DNA from: Halioglobus sp.
GTDB taxonomy: Bacteria; Pseudomonadota; Gammaproteobacteria; Pseudomonadales; Halieaceae
Direction of reading: 5' to 3'
DNA length: 32,743 nucleotides
NCBI GenBank assembly: GCA_002699145.1
Contig: PABK01000053.1
Coordinates: 1 to 32,743 of the forward strand
The translations under genes were made by a program, and so were the position numbers. Within the stretch, counting starts at the first letter, position 1. The number at the start of each line of letters is the position of its first letter. Positions 1-8,265 of the stretch are shown here, piece by piece. The notes under the pieces are model-generated. The model was not told the DNA's origin, did no database searches, and was given only the letters and a program-made list of their open reading frames with translations.

Positions 1-215
1 TGAAAGCCAAGGCCAAGCCGAAGGCGAAAGCCAAGCGCAAGGTGAAGGCCAAGGCCAAGCCGAAGGCGAAAGCCAAGCGCAAGGTGAAGGCCAAGGCCAA
101 GCCGAAGGCGAAAGCCAAACGCAAGGTGAAAGCCAAGGCCAAGCCGAAGGCGAAGGCGAAAGCCAAGCGTAAGACAAAGGCCAAGGCCAGGCCCAAGGCG
201 AAAGCCAGGCGTTAG
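1..215 (+). CDS. Histone H1-like Lys/Ala-rich protein, C-terminal part (5' truncated by window edge)
   Basis: The open frame runs from base 3 to a TAG at 213-215 and gives 70 residues that are almost only Lys, Ala, Pro, Arg and Val. The repeat is KAKAKPKAKAKRKV, with no acidic or aromatic residue. Such basic, low-complexity tails are typical of bacterial histone H1-like proteins (Hc1/HctB-like, AlgP-like), which bind DNA non-specifically and act in the nucleoid. The N-terminus lies outside the window, so any folded N-terminal domain cannot be seen. The gene ends 18 bp before a strong terminator. The family call is inferred from composition, because repeats like this carry little phylogenetic signal. 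A lysine-rich tail on another protein, such as a ribosomal or topoisomerase-like protein, is possible. Confidence 0.72.
   Translation, partial: KAKAKPKAKAKRKVKAKAKPKAKAKRKVKAKAKPKAKAKRKVKAKAKPKAKAKAKRKTKAKARPKAKARR
3..176 (+). repeat. 42-bp in-frame tandem repeat (about four units)
   Basis: Units start at 3, 45, 87 and 129. The first three are 42 bp and differ by only one or two bases. The fourth is 48 bp because a 6-bp AAGGCG-type unit is duplicated. A decayed partial unit follows at 177-215. All length changes are multiples of three, so the coding frame is kept. Near identity between copies suggests recent expansion by slippage or recombination. Confidence 0.9.
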
Positions 216-233
216 GCCGCGGCACTGAAAAAC

Positions 234-262
234 CCCGCTGCAATAAAGCAGCGGGTTTTTTT
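234..262. terminator. Bidirectional intrinsic terminator
   Basis: The stem CCCGCTGC (234-241) pairs perfectly with GCAGCGGG (248-255) around a 6-nt loop. Seven T follow on the plus strand (256-262). On the minus strand the same hairpin is followed by five T (complement of the A run at 228-232). It therefore fits the end of the plus-strand histone-like gene and also the end of the convergent minus-strand mobA, whose stop is at 323. Confidence 0.9.
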
Positions 263-322
263 CCATCCTTCCCCTATCCGGATTTCACTCCGGAGGGAGC
301 GCTACACCTTCCCGTGCTTCTT

Positions 323-892
323 TCAGTCCGAGTGGTTGACGTTGGTGAAGCAATCCGGGCGATCGCTGAAATCCACTGCGACGGCGCCGCAACTGGCGTA
401 CCAGGCGTGCACGGCGCGCTGGCCGCTGTCGAGAAACTCCCGCAGTGTGTCCAGGCAGCGTGTGTCGATCACGGCGCAAAGATACTGTGCGCGTTCGCCG
501 TCGTGGGCATACGCGACCTGTGCGGCATTCGCGCCGTGCGCCAGCGCCGTGCACAGGCGGCTGACCAGGTCGCCGGGCAACAAGGGCACGTCGCAGCTGG
601 TGACCGCGAGATAACCGGGTTCGACGTGGGCCGTGGCCGCCTCCAGGCCGGCCAGCGGGCCCTGGTAGTCCGCGCGCTGGTCCGTCACGGTGGTCTTCAC
701 ATAAGCCTGGTAGCTGGCCCGGTTGCGGTTGCAACTGATGAGCATGCCGTCGACCTGTGGTTGCAGGCGTGCGACCACGTGCGCGACCAGCGGCCGTCCG
801 CGCCACTCGATCAGTCCCTTGTCCCGGTGCTGTACCCTGCGCCCGGCGCCGCCGGCGAGAATGACACCGGTCACCTTTCGTTGCTGCTGCAT
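323..892 (-). CDS. mobA: Molybdenum cofactor guanylyltransferase MobA
   Basis: This 189-residue cytoplasmic enzyme transfers GMP from GTP to molybdopterin-Mo to make the bis-MGD cofactor used by DMSO-reductase-family enzymes. The N-terminal nucleotide-binding signature is LAGGAGRRVQHRDKG at residues 12-26. The family usually has R-M-G where this protein has R-V-Q, but the catalytic DKG is kept. The motifs GPLAGLEAA and CDVPLLP of the Rossmann-like nucleotidyltransferase fold follow. Length matches the family (about 190-200). The ATG at 892 has a GAGG three bases upstream, which is rather close. The gene is divergent from tsaB across about 125 bp and stands alone; no moaA or moeA is nearby. 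Its presence implies that the cell has molybdoenzymes. Confidence 0.9.
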   Translation of the reverse strand: MQQQRKVTGVILAGGAGRRVQHRDKGLIEWRGRPLVAHVVARLQPQVDGMLISCNRNRASYQAYVKTTVTDQRADYQGPLAGLEAATAHVEPGYLAVTSCDVPLLPGDLVSRLCTALAHGANAAQVAYAHDGERAQYLCAVIDTRCLDTLREFLDSGQRAVHAWYASCGAVAVDFSDRPDCFTNVNHSD

Positions 893-1016
893 AAACCTCG
901 TTACGGCGTGTTGGGGAGTGCGCCCGCACTGCCGGCTGTGTGATAATTGCGACTTTGCAAATTAGCAGTTTCGCGGCGCCTTGTGTATGCATGCGTGTGG
1001 CGGGACGGAAGGTAAT

Positions 1017-1724
1017 ATGACCGGCATTCTCGCCCTGGAAACCGCCACCGAGGCCTGCTCTGTCGCAATCGCGGTGGGCGATGGCGTGTGCGAGCGCCAC
1101 GAGGTAGTACCGCGTCAACACAGCCAGCGGCTATTCAGTATGTTGCGCGAACTGCTGCCCGGGGGCGAGCTGCGCTCCGCGGGAATAGAGGCCGTGGCCT
1201 ACGGCAGCGGCCCCGGCTCGTTTACCGGCCTGCGTATCGCCGCCAGCGCTGCCCAGGGGCTCGCCTATGCCTGCGCTCTCCCCGCGGTGCCGGTGTCTAC
1301 CCTGGCCACCCAGGCCCAGGCTGCCCTGCATCAGGGACTGGCGCAGGCCGATGCACTCGTGCTGAGTACGGTGGATGCGCGTATCGATGAGGTCTACGCC
1401 GCGCTGTACGGTTTTCGCGCCGGCCTGGCTGAACTGCTCGAGGGCCCCTGGGTCTTGCCGCCCGCCGCCCTGGCGCCCGAGCGCGACGGGCCGTTGCTTG
1501 CCGTCGGCAGCGGCTGCCGCTACCTGGAGGCGTTTCCCGCGCGCTTGCGCTCGCGCCTGCACCACGCCGACGCGACACTGTTGCCCAGCGCCCGCGACAT
1601 GCTGCCGCTGGCGCGGGAGGTGTTTCGGCGCGGTGAAATTCAGGCCCCCCAGGCGGTCAGCCCGGTCTATGTCCGCGACGAAATCAGCTGGAAAAAGATA
1701 CCGCAACAGGGAAAGCCGGCGTGA
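1017..1724 (+). CDS. tsaB: tRNA t6A37 threonylcarbamoyltransferase complex subunit TsaB
   Basis: TsaB is the non-catalytic ASKHA-fold partner of TsaD in the complex that adds threonylcarbamoyl to A37 of ANN-decoding tRNAs. The protein has 235 residues from the ATG at 1017, which follows GGAAGG. The longer frame from 981 adds 12 residues that do not fit the family. Diagnostic motifs are ILALETATEACSVAI at the N-terminus, HSQRLFSML, and GSGPGSFTGLRIAASAAQGL in the first domain. The stop overlaps the GTG start of uppP by four bases (GTGA at 1721-1724), so the two are probably translationally coupled. A possible extended -10 (TGTGATAAT, 939-947) lies upstream with no clear -35. Confidence 0.94.
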   Translation: MTGILALETATEACSVAIAVGDGVCERHEVVPRQHSQRLFSMLRELLPGGELRSAGIEAVAYGSGPGSFTGLRIAASAAQGLAYACALPAVPVSTLATQAQAALHQGLAQADALVLSTVDARIDEVYAALYGFRAGLAELLEGPWVLPPAALAPERDGPLLAVGSGCRYLEAFPARLRSRLHHADATLLPSARDMLPLAREVFRRGEIQAPQAVSPVYVRDEISWKKIPQQGKPA

Positions 1725-2524
1725 TCGACTGGTGGCAGGCTGTCGTCCTCGCCCTCATCCAGGGGCTTACCGAGTTCCTGCCCATTTCCAGTTCGGCGCA
1801 CCTGGTGCTGCCACCGCTGTTGCTCGACTGGCCCGACCAGGGCCTGGCATTCGATGTCGCGGTACACGTGGGCACCCTGTCCGCCGTGGTGGTCTACTAC
1901 CGCCAGGACCTGTGGCGTATGGCCGGCGCCTGGCTGGGTTCGCTGGCGGGCGGCGGCGCCAGCGACGACTCTCGGCTGGTCTGGTACCTGGCACTGGCCA
2001 CGGTGCCCGCGGGCCTGGTCGGTGTGCTCGGCGGCGACTTTATCGAGGCCAGGCTGCGCACGCTGCCGGTGATCGCCACCACCACCCTGGTCTTCGGATT
2101 GCTGCTGGCGCTGGGCGATCGCGCGGCGCGCCGGCATGGCGACAGGCGCCGGCTGGACCTTCCCGTGGCGCTGTTGGTCGGTTTGTCCCAGGCGCTGGCG
2201 CCGGTACCAGGCGTATCGCGCTCCGGTGTGACCATCACGGCGGCCCTGCTGTTGGGGCTGGGCCGCCAGGCAGCCGCGCGGTTTTCTTTCCTGCTGTCTA
2301 TTCCCATCATTGCCAGCGCCGGCGCCCTCAAGGCCTGGGAGCTGGCCTCCGCGGCCGCACCGGCTCGCTGGGACATCCTGGTGCTTGGAGCAGGCCTGTC
2401 GGGCATTACCGCCTACCTGTGTATCGCCCTGTTCCTGCGCCTGCTGGACCGTGTTGGCCTCATGCCGTTTGTCTACTACCGGGTCTTGCTGGCCCTGGTG
2501 CTGTTTGCCGTCTGGCTGCGCTGA
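1721..2524 (+). CDS. uppP: Undecaprenyl-diphosphate phosphatase UppP (BacA)
   Basis: UppP is an integral membrane enzyme that dephosphorylates undecaprenyl-PP to recycle the lipid carrier for peptidoglycan and surface glycans. It also gives bacitracin tolerance. The 267-residue product has the two family signatures: an EFLPISSSAHLVL segment near residues 18-30 and PGVSRSGVTI near residues 165-174. Several hydrophobic helices surround them, and length is normal for the family (about 265-275). The start is GTG at 1721, inside the tsaB stop, and gives the expected N-terminus MIDWWQAVVLALIQGLTEF. The neighbours downstream are cytoplasmic enzymes, so co-expression seems to reflect operon packing and not a shared pathway. 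Confidence 0.95.
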   Translation: MIDWWQAVVLALIQGLTEFLPISSSAHLVLPPLLLDWPDQGLAFDVAVHVGTLSAVVVYYRQDLWRMAGAWLGSLAGGGASDDSRLVWYLALATVPAGLVGVLGGDFIEARLRTLPVIATTTLVFGLLLALGDRAARRHGDRRRLDLPVALLVGLSQALAPVPGVSRSGVTITAALLLGLGRQAAARFSFLLSIPIIASAGALKAWELASAAAPARWDILVLGAGLSGITAYLCIALFLRLLDRVGLMPFVYYRVLLALVLFAVWLR

Positions 2525-2538
2525 AGGAGAGTGCCCGT

Positions 2539-3420
2539 ATGAAGATCGCGTTTATCGGCCTGGGTGTCATGGGTTATCCCATGGCGGGTCACCTGCAGCG
2601 CGCCGGGCACGCCGTGTGTGTTTACAACCGCACGGCGCAACGGGCGCGCCAGTGGGTGGCCGAGTACGGCGGCGCCTGTGCGGCGACGCCGGGCGAGGCC
2701 GCCGCGGGGGCGCAGCTCGCGTTCACCTGCGTGGGCGATGACAACGATGTACGCGCCGTGGTCAGCGCGGAGCAGGGCGTACTGGCGGGGCTGCCCGCCG
2801 GCGCGGTACTGGTCGACCACACGACCGCCTCGGCGGAACTGGCGCGCGAACTGCAGCGGGAGGCGCACCGTCGCGATGTGGGTTTTATCGATGCACCTGT
2901 CTCCGGCGGGCAGGCGGGAGCGGAGAACGGCAGCCTGACGGTGATGGCCGGCGGTTCCCGTGACGACTTCGAGCGCGTGGCAGCCGTGCTGCAACACTAT
3001 GCCCGCTGCGTTCGTTTGCTGGGGCCCACGGGCAGCGGCCAGTTGGCCAAGATGGTCAACCAGGTATGTATCGCCGGTATCGTGCAGGGGCTGGCCGAGG
3101 GGCTGGCATTTTCCGAGCGCGCGGGGCTGGACAGCGCGGCGGTGGTGGAGGTGATCGCCCAGGGCGCGGCCCAGTCCTGGCAGATGGAAAATCGCTATGA
3201 GACCATGCTCGCCGGCGACTACGAGCACGGCTTTGCCGTCGACTGGATGCGCAAGGACCTGGCCATGGTGCTGGCGCAGGCGCAGCGCATGGATCTGCGC
3301 CTGCCCGTGACCGAACTGGTCGACGGATTCTACGCCGAGGTGCAGGCCATGGGCGGATCGCGCTGGGATACATCCAGCCTGTTTGCGCGCATGCAGCGCG
3401 GCAGCGACGCCGCCGGTTGA
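2539..3420 (+). CDS. NAD(P)-dependent beta-hydroxyacid dehydrogenase (3-hydroxyisobutyrate dehydrogenase family)
   Basis: This 293-residue oxidoreductase has the family's two domains. The Rossmann domain begins with [17 protein letters not shown], which carries the GxGxMG dinucleotide motif. The substrate loop is [16 protein letters not shown], and the helical C-terminal domain has the catalytic Lys at residue 171 in GQLAKMVNQ. Members oxidise 3-hydroxyisobutyrate, reduce tartronate or glyoxylate semialdehydes, or act on related acids; substrate cannot be assigned from sequence alone. The ATG at 2539 follows AAGGAGA at a normal distance, 14 bp after uppP. No valine-degradation genes are nearby, so a broad-specificity (glyoxylate/succinic semialdehyde reductase-like) role is as likely as a valine pathway role. 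Confidence 0.88.
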   Translation: MKIAFIGLGVMGYPMAGHLQRAGHAVCVYNRTAQRARQWVAEYGGACAATPGEAAAGAQLAFTCVGDDNDVRAVVSAEQGVLAGLPAGAVLVDHTTASAELARELQREAHRRDVGFIDAPVSGGQAGAENGSLTVMAGGSRDDFERVAAVLQHYARCVRLLGPTGSGQLAKMVNQVCIAGIVQGLAEGLAFSERAGLDSAAVVEVIAQGAAQSWQMENRYETMLAGDYEHGFAVDWMRKDLAMVLAQAQRMDLRLPVTELVDGFYAEVQAMGGSRWDTSSLFARMQRGSDAAG

Positions 3421-3446
3421 CGCTCACCGACGAACTGGACAGGACC

Positions 3447-4754
3447 ATGACACAGGACGAATTCAACGCGCAGCTGTGCGCTTTTCTCGCCGCCTCGCCG
3501 ACCCCTTTTCACGCCGTGGCCGCGATGTCCGCACAGTTGCGCCAGGCGGGATTTGAAGTGCTCAGGGAGGGTGATAGCTGGTCCCTGCAGCCCGGCGGGC
3601 GCTACTTCATCACGCGCAACGACAGCTCCATCATCGCCCTGGTCGTGGGGCGCGATTCGTCGCCCACCGAGGGGCTGCGCATGGTCGGCGCGCACACTGA
3701 CAGCCCCTGCCTGATGGTCAAGCCCAGCCCCGAAGTGGTCCGCAATGGCTACTTCCAGCTCGGTGTCGAGGTTTACGGCGGCGCGCTGCTGAATCCCTGG
3801 TTCGACCGCGACCTGTCGCTCGCCGGCAGGGTCGGCTACCAGTGCGAACAGGGCAGGCTGCGCTCGGCGCTGGTCGATTTCAGGCGCCCGTTGGCGGTTA
3901 TTCCCAGTCTGGCGATCCACCTCGATCGCGAGGCCAACAGCAAGCGCAGCGTCAACGCCCAGTCCCACCTGCCGCCGCTGCTGTGCCGCCTGGAAGAGGG
4001 GGGCTCCCCGGATTTCAGGTCGCTGCTACGCAGCCGGCTGGAGGAAGAGCACCCCGACCGCAGCGTGCAGCAGGTGCTGGACTACGAGCTGTCTTTCTAC
4101 GACACCCAGGCGCCCGCGGTGATCGGCCTGGAGGGCGACTTCATCGCCTCCGCCCGCCTGGACAACCTGCTCAGCTGCTTTACCGCCATGCAGGCGCTGT
4201 TGCAGGCCGACGGCAGTCACAGCGCGCTGCTGGTATGCAACGACCACGAGGAAGTGGGCAGCCAGTCGGCCGCGGGCGCCCAGGGGCCTTTCCTCAAGCA
4301 GTTCATCGGCCGCCTGGCCCGGGACGAGAACGAGCGCGCGGCGATGCTCGAGCGCTCGATGCTGATCTCCACCGACAATGCCCACGGCATACACCCCAAT
4401 TACGCTGAGCGCCACGATGAAAACCACGGCCCGCTGCTCAATGCGGGGCCGGTCATCAAGGTCAACGCCAGCCAGCGCTACGCCACCAACAGCCAGACCA
4501 GCAGCCTGTTTCGCATGCTGTGCGCCGAGGAGGACGTGCCCGTGCAGACTTTCGTGGTGCGCAGCGACATGGGCTGTGGCAGCACCATCGGGCCGATCAC
4601 CGCCGGCGTGACCGGGGTGCAGACGCTGGACATCGGCGTGCCCACCTTTGCCATGCACTCCGTGCGTGAGCTGGCTGGCAGCGCAGACGCCTGGAACCTG
4701 TCGCGAGTGCTGCGGCGCTTCTACGGCCAGCCCGGGCCGCTGGCGGCAAGCTGA
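3447..4754 (+). CDS. apeB: M18 family aminopeptidase (aspartyl aminopeptidase-like)
   Basis: This is a cytosolic dinuclear-zinc aminopeptidase of family M18, which forms large tetrahedral assemblies and removes N-terminal, often acidic, residues. The 435-residue product has the metal and catalytic motifs in order: [66 protein letters not shown] and [12 protein letters not shown] chose the ATG at 3447 because its N-terminus ([20 protein letters not shown]) lines up with family members that begin shortly before the SPTPFHA motif. A TTG at 3417 overlapping the upstream stop would add ten residues. It ends 8 bp before the next gene. The symbol follows the Pseudomonas-type bacterial homologue. Confidence 0.92.
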   Translation: MTQDEFNAQLCAFLAASPTPFHAVAAMSAQLRQAGFEVLREGDSWSLQPGGRYFITRNDSSIIALVVGRDSSPTEGLRMVGAHTDSPCLMVKPSPEVVRNGYFQLGVEVYGGALLNPWFDRDLSLAGRVGYQCEQGRLRSALVDFRRPLAVIPSLAIHLDREANSKRSVNAQSHLPPLLCRLEEGGSPDFRSLLRSRLEEEHPDRSVQQVLDYELSFYDTQAPAVIGLEGDFIASARLDNLLSCFTAMQALLQADGSHSALLVCNDHEEVGSQSAAGAQGPFLKQFIGRLARDENERAAMLERSMLISTDNAHGIHPNYAERHDENHGPLLNAGPVIKVNASQRYATNSQTSSLFRMLCAEEDVPVQTFVVRSDMGCGSTIGPITAGVTGVQTLDIGVPTFAMHSVRELAGSADAWNLSRVLRRFYGQPGPLAAS

Positions 4755-4761
4755 AACCCGC

Positions 4762-5871
4762 TTGAAGGTCCTGCTCCTGTCCGCCTACGCGGCGCAGAGT
4801 CATCGCCACTGGGCGGCGAGCCTGCAGCGCCTGCTCGCGGACTGGGACTGGGAAGTGCTGGAACTGCCGCCCCGGCATTTCAGTTGGGCGGTACGCGGCA
4901 ACCCGCTGTACTGGTCCCAGGCGCGAGCGGAAACACTGGCCCGGCCGCGCGATCTGGTCGTGGCCACTTCCATGGTCGACCTGGCGACCCTGCGCGGACT
5001 GGTGCCGCGGCTGGCGCAGGTTCCCGCCGTACTGTATTTCCACGAGAACCAGTTTGCCTATCCCCCCGGCAGGCATCGGCACGGCCTGCTCGAGGCGCAG
5101 ATGGTCAGCCTCTACGCCGCCCTGGCCGCGTGCCGCCTGCTGTTCAACTCCGCGTACAACCGCGACAGTTTCCTGGCCGGGGTGGACGACCTGCTGCGGC
5201 GACTGCCCGACCGGGTACCCGCGGGCGTGGTGCAGACCCTGCGTGCGCGCGCCGCGGTGCTCCCCGTACCCTGCGAGATCGAGGCGCTGGCCGCGGCTAC
5301 GGAGGCGTGGCCGGGCGCCCCGCGCAGGCGTGTGGGGGACCCCCTGCGCCTGTTGTGGGTGGGGCGCTTCGAGCATGACAAGGGCGTGGAGGCGCTACTG
5401 GCCGTGGCCCGGGACCTGCAGCACAGTGGCATCGACTGGGAGCTGGCGGTCAACGGGCAGCAGTTCAGGCAGGTGCCGGACGCTCTCGACGTGCTGCGGC
5501 GGGAATTCGGGTCGCGCCTGGTGCACGTCGGCTACATGCCGGAGGAACAGCGTTATCATGGCCTGCTGCGCGGTGCCGACATCGTACTGTCGACGGCGCT
5601 GCACGAATTCCAGGGGCTGGCGGTGATGGAGGCGGTGGCCGCCGGGTGCCTGCCCGCGGTTCCCGACCGCCTGGTCTATCCCGAGCTGTACCCGGCCGGG
5701 TTTCGTTATGCAGCGGGGGAGGGGGAGGCGGCCCGCCTTATCCTGCGCCTGCGCGAGCAACTGCGCGCGGGCACGCTGGCGCCGCCGCCACTGGCTGCAT
5801 TTGCGCCGCACGCACTGGCTCCCCGCTACCGTGCCGCGCTCGCCGCCGCCGTGCGGCAGGATAGCCAGTAG
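4762..5871 (+). CDS. DUF3524 glycosyltransferase, tRNA-queuosine alpha-mannosyltransferase (QTMAN/GTDC1) family
   Basis: The 369-residue product is a GT4-like (GT-B fold) glycosyltransferase with the special N-terminal DUF3524 domain. Family hallmarks are the N-terminal [12 protein letters not shown] segment, HENQFAYP at 94-101, [10 protein letters not shown] at 199-208, [10 protein letters not shown] at 282-291 and [11 protein letters not shown] just after it. In animals the homologue adds mannose to queuosine at tRNA-Asp position 34; for bacterial members the substrate is inferred. The start is a TTG at 4762, 7 bp after the aminopeptidase stop, since no ATG or GTG lies between that stop and the conserved LKVLLLSAY strand. 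The longer frame from 4648 would overlap the aminopeptidase by 100 bp and adds unconserved sequence. It sits between tsaB and trpS, both tRNA genes. Confidence 0.85.
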   Translation: MKVLLLSAYAAQSHRHWAASLQRLLADWDWEVLELPPRHFSWAVRGNPLYWSQARAETLARPRDLVVATSMVDLATLRGLVPRLAQVPAVLYFHENQFAYPPGRHRHGLLEAQMVSLYAALAACRLLFNSAYNRDSFLAGVDDLLRRLPDRVPAGVVQTLRARAAVLPVPCEIEALAAATEAWPGAPRRRVGDPLRLLWVGRFEHDKGVEALLAVARDLQHSGIDWELAVNGQQFRQVPDALDVLRREFGSRLVHVGYMPEEQRYHGLLRGADIVLSTALHEFQGLAVMEAVAAGCLPAVPDRLVYPELYPAGFRYAAGEGEAARLILRLREQLRAGTLAPPPLAAFAPHALAPRYRAALAAAVRQDSQ

Positions 5872-5918
5872 CGGACAATCCCAGTATTATTGGCGCCTTT
5901 TTACGGCGGCATCCATCC

Positions 5919-6926
5919 ATGGCGAAAACGCGTGTACTGACCGGCATCACGACCACCGGTACGCCCCACCTGGGCAACTATGTCGGGGCTATCCGGCCGT
6001 CCATCGAGGCGTCCCGGGACACCAGCGTGGAAACCTTTTTCTTCCTCGCCGATTATCACGCGCTGATCAAGTGCCAGGACCCGCAGTTGGTGCGGCAGTC
6101 GAGCAAGGAAATCGCGGCGACCTGGCTGGCCCTGGGCCTGGACACGGACAACGCGCTGTTCTACCGGCAGTCGGACATCCCGGAGATCACCGAGTTGACC
6201 TGGGTGCTGTGCTGCAGCGCCGCCAAGGGGTTGATGAACCGGGCGCACGCCTACAAGGCCGCGGTGCAGGCCAACACCGAGGCCGGTGACGACCCGGACC
6301 ACGGCATCACCATGGGGCTGTTCAGCTATCCCGTGCTGATGGCCGCCGATATCCTGATGTTCAACGCGGCAAAAATTCCCGTGGGACGCGACCAGATCCA
6401 GCACGTCGAGATGGCCCGCGATATCGCCGCGCGCTTCAATCACAATTTTGCCGAGGTCTTCACCCTGCCCGAGGCCGTGGTGGAGGACAAGGTGGCCGTG
6501 CTGCAGGGCCTGGACGGCCGCAAGATGAGCAAAAGTTATAACAACACCATCGCGCTGTTCGCCGAGCCCAGGCAGTTGCGCAAGTCCATCAACAAGATCA
6601 AGACCAACCTGCTCGAACCGGGCGAGCCCAAGGACCCCGACGATTCCACCGTGTTCCAGGTCTGGGCCGCTTTCGCGACGGCGCAGGAGACCGAGCGTAT
6701 GCGCGCCGAATTCGCCAACGGCATAGCCTGGGGCGAGGCGAAGAAGCAGCTGTTCGAGCTGATCGATGCCCACCTTTCCGCCGCGCGGGAGGAGTACCAC
6801 CGCCTGATGGACGACCCGTCCCACGTGGAAGCGGTACTGCGGCGCGGCGCCGAGCGGGCGCGGGAGCACAGCACTGCCTTGCTCGCCCGTGTGCGCGAAG
6901 CCGTGGGTATCGGGCCCATCCGTTAG
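5919..6926 (+). CDS. trpS: Tryptophanyl-tRNA synthetase
   Basis: TrpRS is a class Ic aminoacyl-tRNA synthetase that charges tRNA-Trp in the cytoplasm. The 335-residue protein has the class I HIGH-type motif as TPHLGNY (residues 15-21) and the KMSKS loop at 202-206, followed by YNNTIALF. The length is normal for bacterial TrpRS (about 330-340). It begins at ATG 5919, 47 bp after the glycosyltransferase gene. A TATTAT at 5885-5890 could be a -10 element, but I see no convincing -35. The next gene is 308 bp away, so trpS probably ends this transcription unit, although no T-tailed hairpin is obvious after it. Confidence 0.97.
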   Translation: MAKTRVLTGITTTGTPHLGNYVGAIRPSIEASRDTSVETFFFLADYHALIKCQDPQLVRQSSKEIAATWLALGLDTDNALFYRQSDIPEITELTWVLCCSAAKGLMNRAHAYKAAVQANTEAGDDPDHGITMGLFSYPVLMAADILMFNAAKIPVGRDQIQHVEMARDIAARFNHNFAEVFTLPEAVVEDKVAVLQGLDGRKMSKSYNNTIALFAEPRQLRKSINKIKTNLLEPGEPKDPDDSTVFQVWAAFATAQETERMRAEFANGIAWGEAKKQLFELIDAHLSAAREEYHRLMDDPSHVEAVLRRGAERAREHSTALLARVREAVGIGPIR

Positions 6927-7234
6927 CGCCCGCCAGGGAAGCCCGTTTCCTTTTCACCGGCGCGGCCACGCGGTCTCGCCGCCCGGCCAGGAACCGCCAC
7001 GTGACCTGAATCACAGATTGGCTCTCCAGTCCCCGCCTGGCCCGCACAGCGCGCCCCAAAAGCTTCATATTCCCTGTTTAGTATGTCATGGTGGCCTTCG
7101 AAGACGGGGTGCCGGAGGCGTATTTTGCCGTGGGCGAGGCGCCCGGCACAGGGGCGCGGCGAGTCGCAATAGCGACTGTTTTATACTACAGTAGCGCACC
7201 CAATAATTATTATAGTAAGGAGGACGGAGCGGTA
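6927..7234 (+). other. Intergenic region with candidate regulatory elements
   Basis: This 308-bp gap has no supported gene. It contains a perfect 6-bp inverted repeat, AGTCGC at 7162-7167 and GCGACT at 7172-7177, directly before the AT-rich GTTTTATAC. A TATACT at 7182-7187 and the AT-rich TAATTATTATAGT stretch near 7204-7216 are possible -10 regions, but neither has a good -35. The strong ribosome binding site AAGGAGG lies at 7217-7223, 11 bases before the ATG at 7235. An open frame from 7088 continues into the next gene, but the ribosome site argues for the later start. Confidence 0.4.
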
Positions 7235-7585
7235 ATGAATCGCCCTGTTAAGGATCATGAAATTCTTTCGGCGGTGTTTGCCAAGATGGACGTCATCGCC
7301 CTGGCGCTGGCTGCGGGCGTGCTGTTTTCGCTGGCCCTGTTCCTTGCCACCGCCGTACTGCTACTGCAATCCGTACCGGAAAACTACCCCGTCGGTCCCC
7401 ACCTGAGCGCGCTGGCAGACTACCTGCCGGGGTACAGCGTGAGCTGGCCGGGCACCCTGGTTGGCGCTTTCTACGGCTTTTTCGTCGGCTGCGTGGCGGG
7501 TTTCGTCGCGGCGGTCTACTGGAACCTGGCGCACTACGTGGCCCTGGGGGTCATGCTGATCAGCGCGGCCGAGTTGGCGGATTGA
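7235..7585 (+). CDS. Small integral membrane protein with one PGYSVS module
   Basis: I do not recognise a named family. The 116-residue product has an N-terminal cytoplasm-like stretch (about 1-20), a long hydrophobic helix at about 22-46, a roughly 20-residue polar loop, the motif PGYSVS at 65-70, and a glycine-rich hydrophobic region at about 75-112. The ATG at 7235 has the strong AAGGAGG. The next gene, 13 bp downstream, carries two diverged copies of the same helix-loop-PGYSVS-helix module, so the two proteins are homologous and probably act together in the inner membrane. They precede a flavoprotein and two glycosyltransferases on the same strand. A channel, scaffold or subunit role is possible, but no catalytic motif is visible. 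Confidence 0.8.
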   Translation: MNRPVKDHEILSAVFAKMDVIALALAAGVLFSLALFLATAVLLLQSVPENYPVGPHLSALADYLPGYSVSWPGTLVGAFYGFFVGCVAGFVAAVYWNLAHYVALGVMLISAAELAD

Positions 7586-7598
7586 GGTTTACGTTTCG

Positions 7599-8252
7599 AT
7601 GGGGAATTACCAAAACATGCAGGTAGCCAATAGCAACGTCGACGGGGTCAATCTGAAACTGCTGCATGCCGCCATCAGGTTCAACGCACTGATGCTCGGC
7701 CTGACCGGGGGGACCATAGCCGCCGTCGTCATCTACTTCGCCACCCATGCCTCCATGGCCAGGTGGGGCGCCGATTCCGGCAATTACCTCGGTCTGCTGG
7801 CTGTGTTCTTTCCCGGCTATTCGGTCAGTTCGGGTGGCGCCTGGATCGGCGCATTCTGGGCGTTCGTCTACGCCGGTTTGTTCAGCTGGCTCAGCTATCG
7901 CCTGTACGGGCGGGTACTCGGATCACGTATCTCCGAGCTGCTGCTGAGCGCCGCGCCGACAGACAATCCGGTATTGCGACCGTCTATCATGCGCCTGCAC
8001 GGCGCCAGTCTCGGCCTCGCCATAGGTGCCATGGCCGGACTCGGGTTGTTCTTCTCTACCACCTGGCTGGTGGTTCGCGGTACCGCGGCCGAGAGCGTGC
8101 ACGCCGCGCTGCTGGCCAATTACATTCCAGGTTACAGCGTCAGTTTACTCGGCGGCCTGGTTGGCGGACTCGGGTTGTTTGTCTTCGTATTCATCGGCTG
8201 CCAGCTCCTGGCCGCGGTGTATAACAAGATTGTAGAGACCCGTCACAAGTAG
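7599..8252 (+). CDS. Integral membrane protein with two tandem PGYSVS modules
   Basis: Not assignable to a named family. The 217-residue protein is an internal duplication. Module 1 has a helix at about 30-50, loop, PGYSVS at 72-77 and helix at about 80-103. Module 2 has a helix at about 134-156, loop, PGYSVS at 177-182 and helix at about 185-208. The motif copies are 105 residues apart. The halves share a glycine-rich first helix (LGL..G....) and a second helix starting GG.W/LVGG. Four membrane spans are expected. The start is uncertain: ATG 7599 has no clear ribosome site, and an in-frame ATG at 7617 is an alternative. It lies 13 bp after the single-module gene and 13 bp before the flavoprotein gene, so one operon is likely. 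Confidence 0.82.
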   Translation: MGNYQNMQVANSNVDGVNLKLLHAAIRFNALMLGLTGGTIAAVVIYFATHASMARWGADSGNYLGLLAVFFPGYSVSSGGAWIGAFWAFVYAGLFSWLSYRLYGRVLGSRISELLLSAAPTDNPVLRPSIMRLHGASLGLAIGAMAGLGLFFSTTWLVVRGTAAESVHAALLANYIPGYSVSLLGGLVGGLGLFVFVFIGCQLLAAVYNKIVETRHK

Positions 8253-8265
8253 CAGGCGCATCGAC

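Noticed and set aside
285-1121. 278-codon minus-strand frame spanning mobA and the tsaB start
   Set aside because: Different frame from mobA, Arg-rich, without motifs; mobA explains the strand.
1375-2538. Upstream part of a 681-codon open frame that reads into the dehydrogenase gene
   Set aside because: It overlaps tsaB and uppP, both strongly supported. The translation is Arg/Pro/Ala-rich noise from GC-rich codons; only the part from the ATG at 2539 matches a protein family.
7162-7187. Inverted repeat followed by GTTTTA as a trpS terminator
   Set aside because: The stem is only 6 bp with four T, and it lies more than 230 bases after trpS. A promoter-region operator is as likely.
7088-7234. 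Longer start for the single PGYSVS-module protein
   Set aside because: The added 49 residues are not membrane-like, and the strong AAGGAGG at 7217-7223 supports ATG 7235.
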